Below the pieces are notes generated by a model that worked only from the letters and a program-made list of their open reading frames with translations, was not told where the DNA came from and did no database searches. Below, piece after piece: positions 10,607 through 19,801 of a DNA stretch of 64,000 nt; within the stretch, counting starts at the first letter, position 1; every line of letters begins with the position of its first letter. This DNA is from Bufo bufo (lineage: Eukaryota > Chordata > Amphibia > Anura > Bufonidae), in the NCBI RefSeq assembly GCF_905171765.1, contig NC_053392.1, positions 369,439,442 through 369,503,441 on the forward strand, read 5' to 3'. A program made the position numbers and the translations under genes.

Positions 10607-11656
10607 CACTCACCTAAAGAATTATTCGGAACACTATACTAATACGGTGTTGGACCCCCTTTTGCCTTCAGAACTGCCTTAATTCTAAGTGGCATTGATT
10701 CAACAAGGTGCTGATAGCATTCTTTAGAAATGTTGGCCCATATTGATAGGATAGCATCTTGCAGTTGATGGAGATTTGAGGGATGCACATCCAGGGCACG
10801 AAGCTCCCGTTCCACCACATCCCAAAGATGCTCTATTGGGTTAAGATCTGGTGACTGTGGGGGCCATTTTAGTACAGTGAACTCATTGTCATGTTCAAGA
10901 AACCAATTTGAAATGATTCGAGCTTTGTGACATGGTGCATTATCCTGCTGGAAGTAGCCATCAGAGGATGGATACATGTTCTCATTCTGTGTACGCCAAA
11001 TTCGGACTCTACCATTTGAATGTCTCAACAGAAATCGAGACTCATCAGACCAGGCAACATTTTTCCAGTCTTCAACAGTCCAATTTTGGTGAGCTTGTGC
11101 AAATTGTAGCCTCTTTTTCCTATTTGTAGTGGAGATGAGTGGTACCCGGTGGGGTCTTCTGCTGTTGTAGCCCATCCGCCTCAAGGTTGTGCGTGTTGTG
11201 GCTTCACAAATGCTTTGCTGCATACCTCGGTTGTAACGAGTGGTTATTTCAGTCAACGTTGCTCTTCTATCAGCTTGAATCAGTCGGCCCATTCTCCTCT
11301 GACCTCTAGCATCCACAAGGCATTTTTGCCCACAGGACTGCCGCATACTGGATGTTTTTCCCTTTTCACACCATTCTTTGTAAACCCTAGAAATGGTTGT
11401 GCGTGAAAATCCAAGTAACTGAGCAGATTGTGAAATACTCAGACCGGCCCGCCTGGCACCAACAACCATGCCACGCTCAAAATTGATTAAATCACCTTTC
11501 TTTCCCATTCTGACATTCAGTTTGGAGTTCAGGAGATTGTCTTGACCAGGACCACCCCCCTAAATGCATTGAAGCAACTGCCATGTTATTGGTTGACTAG
11601 ATAATTACATTAATGAGAAATAGAACAGGTGTTCCTAATAATTCTTTAGGTGAGTG
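10607..11656 (-). mobile_element. Tc1/mariner element, DD36E type, internally deleted
   Basis: The terminal inverted repeats start CACTCACCTAAAGAATTATT at 10607, with the complementary end at 11656 (AATTCTTTAGGTGAGTG). TA duplications lie on each side (10605-10606, 11657-11658). At 1050 bp it is shorter than a full Tc1-like element, because the transposase has lost part of its catalytic core. The residue spacing suggests the DD36E (Incomer-type) lineage. Confidence 0.92.
10639..11508 (-). CDS. Tc1-like transposase with an in-frame catalytic-core deletion
   Basis: The 289-residue frame is open from start to stop. The N-terminal half has two helix-turn-helix segments (residues about 10-45 and 75-115). 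The first catalytic Asp is D155 in WSDESRF, the second D189 in QQDNAPCH and the Glu E226 in DLNPIEHLW. The D189-E226 spacing is 36 residues. D155 and D189 are only 34 residues apart, where the family normally has roughly 90. About 55 residues, including the GGGVMVWG-type motif, are therefore missing, although the frame is kept. It is almost certainly inactive as a transposase but might still bind its terminal repeats. Confidence 0.9.
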   Translation of the reverse strand: MGKKGDLINFERGMVVGARRAGLSISQSAQLLGFSRTTISRVYKEWCEKGKTSSMRQSCGQKCLVDARGQRRMGRLIQADRRATLTEITTRYNRGMQQSICEATTRTTLRRMGYNSRRPHRVPLISTTNRKKRLQFAQAHQNWTVEDWKNVAWSDESRFLLRHSNGRVRIWRTQNENMYPSSDGYFQQDNAPCHKARIISNWFLEHDNEFTVLKWPPQSPDLNPIEHLWDVVERELRALDVHPSNLHQLQDAILSIWANISKECYQHLVESMPLRIKAVLKAKGGPTPY

Positions 11657-11666
11657 TAGGTTACTA

Positions 11667-11842
11667 TGGGGGAGATTTATCAAACTGGTATAAAGTAGAA
11701 CTGGCTTAGTTTCCCATAGCAACCAATCAGATTCCACCTTTCTTTTTTAGCAGCTCCTTTGGAGAATGAAAGGTGGAATCTGATTGGTTGCTATGGGAAA
11801 CTAAGCCAGTTCTGCTTTACACCAGTTTGATAACTCTCCCCC
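11667..11842. mobile_element. Short palindromic MITE with TA flanks (TGGGGGAGATTTATC type)
   Basis: The left end TGGGGGAGATTTATCAAACT and the right end, the complement of GGGGGAGAGTTATCAAACTG, are perfect partners. The arms continue inverted (ACTGGCTTAG, CCCATAGCAACCAATCAGA). TA is present on both sides (11665-11666, 11843-11844), consistent with a mariner-type MITE. A second, diverged copy lies at 40206. Confidence 0.85.
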
Positions 11843-12741
11843 TATATATTTCTCTGCAGACCTCATGACAATCAGACAAAACTCACGAATATAATGATGA
11901 ATTGTACTAAATGACAAAGTTAGCTCTGCATTGCCAAGTAATGCTGCTACAGCTGTATTTGGAAGTAGTATTTCAGCCCTCGAGATTTATTCAGAATCAG
12001 TAACTTATTACATGTGCACAAAAAACGATGGGGTATTTTATTAATAAAGCGTCATTTTCAAAAATGACATTTTTGAACATGCTTCGAATTTCTCAGAGAA
12101 TGTTGCATGGGCATATCATATGTAAATCTGATGCAAGCAGCCCCATTTAGAAAACTACTACAATGGGCCTGAATAGGTAAGTTTGTTTGATAGGTTGGGC
12201 TCTGCACATCTAGAAGGCAAGGCATCAATAAATCATAGCATGATTCCAGTTTTGACTATTTTGTGGCTTTTCGTTTACGTTCATGTTTTATGTTTAAGTA
12301 GAAAAAGGTAAAAAAAAAGAGAAAAGAAAGCAGAAAGTAAAATCATTTTTGTGTCATCTTGTCAAACGCTGCCCTCGTGTGTCCAAGAATGAAAATGAAC
12401 CTCATGCCAAACAATTCACTCTCCGCTTTCTAAGGCATCAATACCACAGCAGATAGATTTATTGACCTAACTATTAGAGGGTCTGCGCTCATGACACACA
12501 GTTAATCTATGTGGTGTAAACCCAATACTATGCTGGTCGTATTTCGTGTGGGTGTTACAACCGGCGTAGAAATATGTGATCAGAATGCTGTAGCACAAAC
12601 AACATGTGATGAATTGTAATGAACTATGCAGCAAGCCACAAAAAGATATAATACAGGTGCACCTGATATGACACACACTAGAAAACCAGACGTTACACAT
12701 TACAAGATTGACCTGACGTCCATTTTTTATTTGTATAGGAT
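11843..12741. other. Non-coding mecr intron sequence
   Basis: No ORF, repeat border or exon is recognised. The sequence is AT-rich and looks unique by eye. Confidence 0.4.
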
Positions 12742-13316
12742 TTAAAGAGCATCTGTCATCCCTTACCAGTAGGGGAACAGTCAGCTGCTGTAGATCTGTG
12801 CTTGTCTGCAGAGTCTGATGATATCTCTGAAAGCTCCATATGTGCTGGCAATCTGTAGAAAAAAGGCTTTATAAAATGCTAATTCTACCTTAGATACAAT
12901 GAGGGTGGTGCCATTTCACCTCATTGCACCCAGAGGCTCAGCCCCCTTTCTCCCATGCCACACCCCCAACACTGTTACAGACAGGCCAGGCAGTGCTTTT
13001 GGCACATGCGCAGTAAAGGGATGGAGATTGCCCATCTGCTTGGCAGTCTCCATACCTTTACTGCGCATGTGCTGAACACGATCCCACAAGATTTCAGGGA
13101 TTCACTACTTGGCTTGTCTGTCACATTGGTGGGGTTGCAGCATAGGAGATAAGGAGGGATGCACCTATGGTGGTAAGTTGCATATTATAAAAAGCCTTTT
13201 TTCTACAGATTGCAGGCACATATGGAAATACTGGAGATATTATCAGAGTCTGCAGACAAGCACCGATGTACAGTAGCCAACCTTTTCTCCTACTGATAAG
13301 TGATGACAGGAGCCCT
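12742..13316. mobile_element. Palindromic T2-like MITE, ends decayed
   Basis: The left end TTAAAGAGCATCTGTCATCC pairs with TGATGACAGGAGCCCTAA at the right. The inner arms match well: GTAGAAAAAAGGCTTTATAA with TTATAAAAAGCCTTTTTTCT, and GCAGAGTCTGATGATATCTC with GAGATATTATCAGAGTCTGC. The left TTAA is intact; the right one has become CTAA. Confidence 0.7.
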
Positions 13317-14700
13317 AATGACCGGGCAATTTTCCATTTTCATTTTTCATTCCCAACGCCATAACTTTTTTATATTTTTCCATTCACATAGCTATATACT
13401 GTACATGAGGGTTTGTTCCATTTACGGTGGCATACAGGAGTGATCTGTACTTTTCAGTTATACTATTTTGTTCATTTTTTTATTCAAATTTTTGTGGGAG
13501 GTGAAGCAACCAAAAAATGGTGAATCAGCCAATTTAACTTTTTTCCATTTTGCCATATGGGATAAATATTTTTATATTTTAATAGTAAGAGCATTTTCAC
13601 ATGCAGCTATGCTCATGATGTTTTTTTTTTTTTAATTGTTTATGTATTTTTATTTTTATTTTGGAGAAATGGGGTAATTTTTATATTTTTTTATATTTTT
13701 AAAAACTTTTTTCTTTTTCTTACACTTTTTAAGTTCCTAAGGGAACTACAACAAGCAATCATTAGATCACTTCTCTCATAAACTCAAATGCATTAACCTT
13801 CGAGTCTATGAGAATTACACTAAGTTCCTATGGAACTCTGCCACAGGCAGGAGCTCCATAGGAACTAATGTGTGGCCGCCTCTTATCACTCAGGAGGACC
13901 GACGCTACCGCACACTACATCCGGCTCCTTGCTAGGGGGAGCCATGGCACGACTGAGGTCTTTATCCTCACATTTGACCACGGCATCTGAGGGGTGAAAT
14001 GTACGCAATCGACATTATTAATGTTTTAAACAGCAGGCGCCGGCGGCTACGGCACCAGACCGCAATCTCCGACACATATAGTCGTAAGGCGGTTGCGTAC
14101 TGGTTAAGGTAACCCTAGTTACATTTTATAATGTTATATTAGTGCATATGAATGCTACAGGATGGGGGATGGTCCCCCACTATTAGCTTGAAAATAAATC
14201 AGTGAGTAGCCCACTTCAAAGAGCAGCTAATCATGATGATTCTGGAGGCTGTACAACACAACCATTTTTCATGTAAATTTGTCACAATTTTTCCACAATG
14301 TCTTGCACTGGGAGCCCTGACATACATTTCCACCATTGTTAGTATCATAATGATGCTTTCCATGGGAACAGGTCTAAGAACTAGAACTGTAATTAGCAAA
14401 ATGTCTAATGCACAAATGCACAGTGTTCTTTAGACAATTTAGATGTTTGGGGTAAAATGGTAGTGATGTGATACTACAGATCCTATGGTTTTCAGATCTT
14501 TCTACCACTGCTTGACAAAGAATGGAGAGAGGCCAAAGTGCTCGTATGCTTTACAGAGCACCTGAGCACAATGGAAGTCAATGGGAGAACCCGAGCATTA
14601 AACCAGGCACCCCCTGCTCTGAAGAGGGCAGGGTGTCAGGACTCTAGTTAGGAGTCCCTGCTCTGACACCATGTATAGCTATGTCCATATATGGAGTCAG
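13317..14700. other. Non-coding mecr intron, AT-rich, with unclassified interspersed-repeat character
   Basis: No coding potential is seen. The 13320-13740 part is very T-rich (TTTTTTATATTTTTCC and similar) and looks like a decayed dispersed repeat. Around 14540-14660 there is GAGCACCTGAGCACAATGGA-type sequence resembling a degenerate MITE. Confidence 0.35.
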
Positions 14701-14716
14701 TGCTTGGGGACACCCA

Positions 14717-14808
14717 GTGTTAAATCTAATTTAGCCTGTATTTCTGAAAAGTTTCTGGCAGGAAAAAAATATATAAGACTTCTGCTGTATAGGAATACTT
14801 ACTACTTA
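14717..14808. mobile_element. Partial copy of the tRNA-bearing palindromic MITE, lacking the tRNA-like part
   Basis: TAAATCTAATTTAGCCTGTA, then TTTCTGAAAAGTTTCTGGC, then AGACTTCTGCTGTATAGGAA match one arm of the element at 20638-20990, but the roughly 85-bp tRNA-like block between them is absent. Confidence 0.6.
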
Positions 14809-14818
14809 TCCATAATAT

Positions 14819-14899
14819 ATAGCCATAATATATTTACATATATTATTATATATTTTGAATATATAATATATTATAATATATGTAAATATATTATGGCTA
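14819..14899. repeat. AT-rich inverted repeat (hairpin)
   Basis: AGCCATAATATATTTACATA on the left pairs with TATGTAAATATATTATGGCT on the right around a centre near 14858. Almost every base is A or T. It lies just upstream of the retroelement insertion point. Confidence 0.85.
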
Positions 14900-14926
14900 A
14901 AACATCAGTAGTAATTTCTCACATAT

Positions 14927-15619
14927 TGTAACGGTCGCGTACACACACACACAGGGGGGAAGGAAGTGACCACTGCGCTCCACCCTTACCCCTGGCCCTG
15001 CCTACTTGCCTCGCGAGTCCTAATGACAGGGGACAACTGGACGGCAATCCCTAACTTGGAGTAAGTGCAGGGATGACAGACAGACAAACAACAGGACGTG
15101 AACGGACCGAGTCAATACCAGGAAAGCTGCAAAGTACAAATGGAGCAAGCAGAGAATTGTCAGGAGAAGCCGGGGTCATAAATACCAGGAGAGCAGAGAA
15201 GTACAAGAGGAGTCCTAAGAGAGTAGTCAGGTGGGAGCCGAGGTCACAATACCAGGACGGAAGCGCAGTACAAGAGGAGCAGGCAAAAGGATGGTCAGGA
15301 ACAGGATCAGGTAAGTATTCAGCAGTCCAACAAATAGCCAGGAACCTAGAAATTAACAGGCAACCTGTAGCCAGCAGGCTGCCTGTATTTATAGTGGGGA
15401 GTGAGGGTCATGTGACGTGGCCAGCGTCACATGACCGACAGACCAACCAGTCGAGCACCGAGTGATCAGCTCGGCGCTCAAGGCAGACTAGGAGCAGGGA
15501 GCCACCCAGCTAGTAAAGCCGCCCTGGGAATGAGGTCAAACACAGAACCTCATTCTAAAAGCTAAGCAACAGTTCTGCGGGCAATGGGGGACCGAGTGCA
15601 CCTTCGGAACCCCGTGACA
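14927..15619 (-). repeat. 3' LTR of the Ty3/gypsy element (left end in the window)
   Basis: It starts TGTAACGGTCGCG on the + strand and ends CCCGTGACA. It keeps the TATA box: on the coding strand CTATAAATAC, + strand 15386-15394. The putative RNA start/priming complement is at 15352-15361. By eye it differs from the other LTR by A/G near 14961, G/A near 15094 and T15392/G20267. The last 19 codons of pol run into this LTR. Confidence 0.95.
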
Positions 15620-16326
15620 GTACCCCCCCTTTTACGAGGGGCCACCGGACCCAAGACTTCAGGCGATGGCTTTTCAGGGTGTTCTAAATGAAATTTACGA
15701 ACAAGTCTAGGAGCATGAACCTCCCTGGCAGGTACCCAAGATCTCTCTTCAGGTCCATACCCCTTCCAGTGAATCAGGTACTGCAAGGAATTACGCACCT
15801 TCCTGACATCCACTATTTTAGACACCACATACTCTACAGCATCATTAACAAGAACCGGCGGAGGCGAGGCTTTTGATGGTACTACCGGTTCAAAATATTT
15901 TTTAAGCAGAGATTTATGGAACACATTATGAATGTGGAATGACTCGGGCAGCTCCAACCTAAAAGATACTGGGTTAATCACTTCCGTGATCTTATATGGT
16001 CCAATAAAACGAGGAGCAAATTTTTTAGAAGTTACCTTGAGAGATAGATTCTTGGAGGACAACCATACTTTATCCCCAACCTGAAAGTTTACCCCCCTTG
16101 AACGTCTCCTATCGGCCTTGAGTTTTTGAGAACATTGAGCCTTTTCTAGGTTCGATTGAACCCGGGCCCAAACTGTGCACAGTTCGGAGGAGAGTTTATC
16201 CGCTTCAGGGTTAGAGGAGGAGACGGACAACCCAGAATGAAAACGGGGATGAAAACCATGGTTACAAAAGAAAGGGGAGACCCCAGCAGAAGAATTGACA
16301 CGGTTATTCAAAGCAAATTCAGCCAA
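15562..16326 (-). CDS. Integrase C-terminal part with GPY/F motif and chromodomain
   Basis: The 254-codon segment continues pol in the same frame after a TAG codon (16351-16353). It begins near the end of the integrase catalytic domain (AEFALNN), has the GPY/F-type motif RFIGPYKI at residues 106-113, and ends with a chromodomain at about 164-217 (VEYVVSKIVDVRK, YLIHWKGYGPEERSWVPA). The aromatic positions expected to form the methyl-lysine cage are present (Y166, W187 and Y190 region). In this class the chromodomain guides integration to marked chromatin. The reading frame ends inside the 3' LTR. Confidence 0.95.
   Translation of the reverse strand: MAEFALNNRVNSSAGVSPFFCNHGFHPRFHSGLSVSSSNPEADKLSSELCTVWARVQSNLEKAQCSQKLKADRRRSRGVNFQVGDKVWLSSKNLSLKVTSKKFAPRFIGPYKITEVINPVSFRLELPESFHIHNVFHKSLLKKYFEPVVPSKASPPPVLVNDAVEYVVSKIVDVRKVRNSLQYLIHWKGYGPEERSWVPAREVHAPRLVRKFHLEHPEKPSPEVLGPVAPRKRGGTVTGFRRCTRSPIARRTVA
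15620..15634 (-). promoter_or_regulatory. Polypurine tract of the retroelement
   Basis: On the coding strand TAAAAGGGGGGTAC lies directly before the 3' LTR, the expected place for the plus-strand primer. Confidence 0.8.
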
Positions 16327-16350
16327 CGGAAGGAATTTGACCCATAATTG

Positions 16351-19041
16351 CTAGTCATCAGCAACATACAACCTCAAGAATTGTTCCACAGACTGATTAA
16401 GGCGTTCAGTCTGCCCATTACTCTCAGGATGGTAGGCGGAAGAAAAAGACAATGAAATTTTACATCTTTGACAGAAGGCCCTCCAGAATTTGGACACAAA
16501 CTGCACACCCCTGTCAGAAACAATATTTTCCGGGATGCCATGTAAACGAACAATCTCTCTCACAAAAATAGATGCCAGGGTTTTAGCATTCGGAAGTTTA
16601 GACAGGGGAATGAAATGAACCATCTTGCTAAACCTATCGACCACTACCCAAACCACAGTCTTACCCTCCGCCAGCGGTAGGTCAGTTATAAAGTCCATCG
16701 AGATATGGGACCAGGGTCTACTGGGAATGGGTAGGGGTCGTAGGTTACCAGCAGGGCGAGTCCTAGGTGTCTTGGACCTGGCACAAACCTCACAGGCTGA
16801 CACGTAGGACTTGACATCCCTAGTTAGAGTGGGCCACCAATAAGATCTAGAAACCAGATCCTTAGTGCCCTCAACACCCGGATGTCCACAAAAGGCAGAA
16901 TCGTGACAGTCACCCAACAGCTGGAGACGAAATTGTACGGGAACAAACAACTTATCTGTTGGGGTGGATACCGGTGCCAGATGTTGTTCAGACCTAATGC
17001 GAGCCGAGATATCCTGGGTAAGAGCTTCTAAGAAGATTTTTGCTGGTAGGATGGATTCAGGTGGTACCTCAGTAGGTTGAAAAGCCTGGAAGCTCCGAGA
17101 TAATGCGTCCGCCTTCACATTTTTACTTCCCGGCCTGAACGTGATGGAAAAATCAAAACGAGTAAAAAACAGAGCCCATCTGGCTTGACGGGGATTCAAC
17201 CTCTTAGCAGACTCGAGAAACATAAGGTTTTTATGGTCAGTGACAACAGTTACACAATGTCTTGCCCCCTCCAGGAAATGCCTCCACTCCTCAAATGCCC
17301 ATTTAATGGCCAGCAGCTCCCTATTCCCTATGTCGTAGTTTCTCTCCGTGGGAGAGAATTTCCTGGAGAAGAAGGCACATGGTCTCAGATTAGTGAGGCT
17401 AGCAGGACCTTGTGAAAGGACTGCTCCTACGCCGTCCTCGGACGCATCCACCTCCACAATAAAAGGTTTCTCCTGATCAGGCTGGATCCGAATGGGAGTG
17501 CTACTAAATGCCTCTTTTAATTTTTCAAATGAAGAAATGGCCTCAGTAGACCAATTCTCCAAATCCGCCCCTTTCTTAGTAAGGTCGGTCAACGGTTTAG
17601 CAATTACGGAAAAATTCATAATAAATTTACGATAGTAATTGGCGAAACCTAAGAACCGTTGTAAGGCCTTTAAGGATAAAGGTCTTACCCATTCCTTAAT
17701 TGCTAGTACCTTACCAGGATCCATCTTGAAGGCGTGAGGAGTCAGAACATGCCCTAGAAACAGAATCTCCTGTACACCAAAGACACATTTCTCTTGTTTA
17801 GCGGATAGCTGATTCTCCCTCAACACCTCTAATACTTGTTTAACATGAGACACATGGGATTCGAAGTCAGGAGAGAATATCAAAATGTCGTCAAGATAGA
17901 CAATAACAAATTTACCTAAGTACTCCCTAAGAATGTCATTCATGAAGTTTTGGAACACAGCTGGGGCATTGCTGAGTCCAAAAGGCATCACTTGATATTC
18001 AAAGTGTCCTACCGGAGTATTGAACGCCGTCTTCCATTCGTCTCCCTCCTTGATTCGGATTAGATTGTATGCCCCTTTCAGGTCAATTTTGGAAAACCAG
18101 GTTGCCCCCAGAACCTGGTTAAATAAATCCGGAATCAATGGGAGGGAGTATCTATTCTGGACAGTGATTTTATTTAATCTCCGGTAATCGATACATGGCC
18201 TAAGACCACCATCTTTTTTCTTAACGAAGAAAAACCCCGCCCCCATAGGAGAGACAGAAGGTCTAATATGCCCTTTACCAAGGCTCTCCTTAATATAATC
18301 TTCCATGGCCTTGCGTTCGGGCATAGAAAGATTATAAATTCGTCCTTTAGGAAACTTGGCCCCCTCTACTAACTCTATGGTACAATCATAAGGTCTATGG
18401 GGGGGTAGAACCTCCGGGGTTGGTGATGAGAATACATCAGAATATTCTTTAACAACAGAGGGTAAAGTATCAGACTTTACTGAGACCCCAGCCTGTACCA
18501 CGGACAAGCACGAGTCACACTTAGGCCCCCATCTCACCAACTCCCCATTGGACCAATCTATAGTGGGGTTATGTAGTCGGAGCCAAGGCAACCCTAATAC
18601 CACCTCAGCAGGTAGGTTCTCCAGGACTAGAAGCGAACATCTCTCTGAGTGGCACACACCCACGGTTAGAGAAATCTCCGAGGTACATAAGCTCACCGTA
18701 CCACCAATAAGAGGAGTAGCATCAATAGCCATGACATGGATAGGAGTTGGTAAGGCAAACATAGGAATACCCAATCTTACAGCATACTCAGAGTCAATAA
18801 AGCTAGCCGCTGAGCCAGAATCAATAAAGGCCTTACCCGGCCATTTATCTACTCCCAGAGAAATCGTAATGGGTACCGAAAGCTTACTTTTAGAAAATTC
18901 AGGGTGTACCTGGTCTTTAGGTTGCCTTGTCTTAGGAGACTTGACAGAGAGGACCTTCTTAGGACACTGGTTGATCCAATGGTGAGGATCTCCACAGTAA
19001 AAGCATTCTCCACGTCTGCGGCGAAGATTCCCTCGGGTCAT
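16351..19041 (-). CDS. Pol: CCHC finger, protease, RT, RNase H and integrase
   Basis: There are 896 codons before a TAG. Domains in order: CCHC knuckle C13-x2-C16-x4-H21-x4-C26; aspartic protease D74-S-G (AFIDSGSAASF); reverse transcriptase with FFFVKKKDGG, MPFGLSNAP and catalytic YLDD at 382-385; RNase H starting VEVDAS (D532) and VTDHKNL; integrase zinc site H713, H720, C750, C753; and the integrase triad D783 (MDFITDL), D843 (VSDRG), E879 (GQTERLN), with 35 residues between the last two. It shares the frame of gag, separated by one TAG at 19048-19050. The C-terminal part of integrase lies beyond the second TAG. All visible catalytic residues are intact. Confidence 0.97.
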   Translation of the reverse strand: MTRGNLRRRRGECFYCGDPHHWINQCPKKVLSVKSPKTRQPKDQVHPEFSKSKLSVPITISLGVDKWPGKAFIDSGSAASFIDSEYAVRLGIPMFALPTPIHVMAIDATPLIGGTVSLCTSEISLTVGVCHSERCSLLVLENLPAEVVLGLPWLRLHNPTIDWSNGELVRWGPKCDSCLSVVQAGVSVKSDTLPSVVKEYSDVFSSPTPEVLPPHRPYDCTIELVEGAKFPKGRIYNLSMPERKAMEDYIKESLGKGHIRPSVSPMGAGFFFVKKKDGGLRPCIDYRRLNKITVQNRYSLPLIPDLFNQVLGATWFSKIDLKGAYNLIRIKEGDEWKTAFNTPVGHFEYQVMPFGLSNAPAVFQNFMNDILREYLGKFVIVYLDDILIFSPDFESHVSHVKQVLEVLRENQLSAKQEKCVFGVQEILFLGHVLTPHAFKMDPGKVLAIKEWVRPLSLKALQRFLGFANYYRKFIMNFSVIAKPLTDLTKKGADLENWSTEAISSFEKLKEAFSSTPIRIQPDQEKPFIVEVDASEDGVGAVLSQGPASLTNLRPCAFFSRKFSPTERNYDIGNRELLAIKWAFEEWRHFLEGARHCVTVVTDHKNLMFLESAKRLNPRQARWALFFTRFDFSITFRPGSKNVKADALSRSFQAFQPTEVPPESILPAKIFLEALTQDISARIRSEQHLAPVSTPTDKLFVPVQFRLQLLGDCHDSAFCGHPGVEGTKDLVSRSYWWPTLTRDVKSYVSACEVCARSKTPRTRPAGNLRPLPIPSRPWSHISMDFITDLPLAEGKTVVWVVVDRFSKMVHFIPLSKLPNAKTLASIFVREIVRLHGIPENIVSDRGVQFVSKFWRAFCQRCKISLSFSSAYHPESNGQTERLNQSVEQFLRLYVADD

Positions 19042-19047
19042 GCCAAC

Positions 19048-19773
19048 CTACATGGGTTCCTCGGTGGAGACCTCAGCATTGTCTCTGGGATAGGCCTCTG
19101 GCTGGACCACCATCTGGGAAGAGAACTGTTGTTCCTGTCGTCTCTCTCTAACCCGTCGGTCAAGTCGGACAACAAGGGTCATCATCTCCTCTAAGGTCTC
19201 TGGAAGTTGATAACTGACCAGAAGATCCTTTAATTTATCAGACAGACCTGACCTGAACTGACTCTTCAGGGCTGGTTCGTTCCATCCTGAGGGGACACAC
19301 CACCTTCTGAATTGGGTGCAATAATCCTCCGCTGGTAAATTGCCCTGAACCAGTGCCTTTAGAGCCGTCTCGGCTACTAGAGCCCTGTCTGGTTCATCAT
19401 AGAGGGTACCCAAGGCCTGAAAGAACCCCTCCACAGAATATAAACAACTGGTGCCAGCAGGTAAAGAGAACGCCCAGTACTGGGGATCACCCTGTAATCG
19501 GGAAATGATAATGCCCACGCGTTGACTCTCGGGGCCAGAGGACACGGGGCGCAAACGGAAGTAAAGTTTGCAACTCTCCTTAAAAGAGAGAAACTTCCTC
19601 CGGTCTCCAGAAAAGGGTTCTGGGAGCTTAATCTGGGGCTCAAAATGCGGACTGGAGGCCTGAGGAGTGGAAGAACCTTGCCCTAACTCAAAAGAACTGA
19701 GTTTTTCCCCTAACTCCTGCACCCTCTGCGTCAGATTAGAGACATGGTCAGTCAGGGTCACCAGAGGATTCAT
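19048..19773 (-). CDS. Gag capsid-like protein of the retroelement
   Basis: I chose the Met at 19773 (MNPLVTLTDHV) because the upstream part of the frame runs through the priming region. The 241-residue product has an N-terminal heptad-like segment (residues about 6-30) and then a retrotransposon Gag region: FEPQIKLPEPFSGDRR, YRLRP-type text, DPQYWAFSL, EDYCTQFRRW and LKDLLVSYQLP. The CCHC finger that normally ends Gag lies after the TAG at 19048-19050, in the same frame. The stop could be a programmed boundary or a mutation. Confidence 0.93.
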   Translation of the reverse strand: MNPLVTLTDHVSNLTQRVQELGEKLSSFELGQGSSTPQASSPHFEPQIKLPEPFSGDRRKFLSFKESCKLYFRLRPVSSGPESQRVGIIISRLQGDPQYWAFSLPAGTSCLYSVEGFFQALGTLYDEPDRALVAETALKALVQGNLPAEDYCTQFRRWCVPSGWNEPALKSQFRSGLSDKLKDLLVSYQLPETLEEMMTLVVRLDRRVRERRQEQQFSSQMVVQPEAYPRDNAEVSTEEPM

Positions 19774-19790
19774 AATACAGTGGTTATTGG

Positions 19791-19800
19791 GCCTGTTAAT
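19791..19800 (-). promoter_or_regulatory. Putative self-priming primer-binding site
   Basis: One base inside the 5' LTR border the coding strand reads ATTAACAGGC. This is the exact complement of GCCTGTTAAT in the LTR (+ strand 20227-20236), which lies about 32 bases downstream of the LTR TATA box, that is, at the expected RNA 5' end. No match to a usual tRNA 3' end (TGG...) is seen. This is the layout of Tf1/sushi-group self-priming. Confidence 0.7.
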
Positions 19801-19801
19801 C

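Noticed and set aside
15073..15465. Open frame on the + strand within the LTR, repeated at 19948-20340
   Set aside because: It is antisense to the element, identical in both LTRs because the LTRs are nearly identical, and resembles no protein.
15562..16326. A host chromodomain gene
   Set aside because: The chromodomain is fused to an integrase end, shares its frame with pol and lies between two LTRs.
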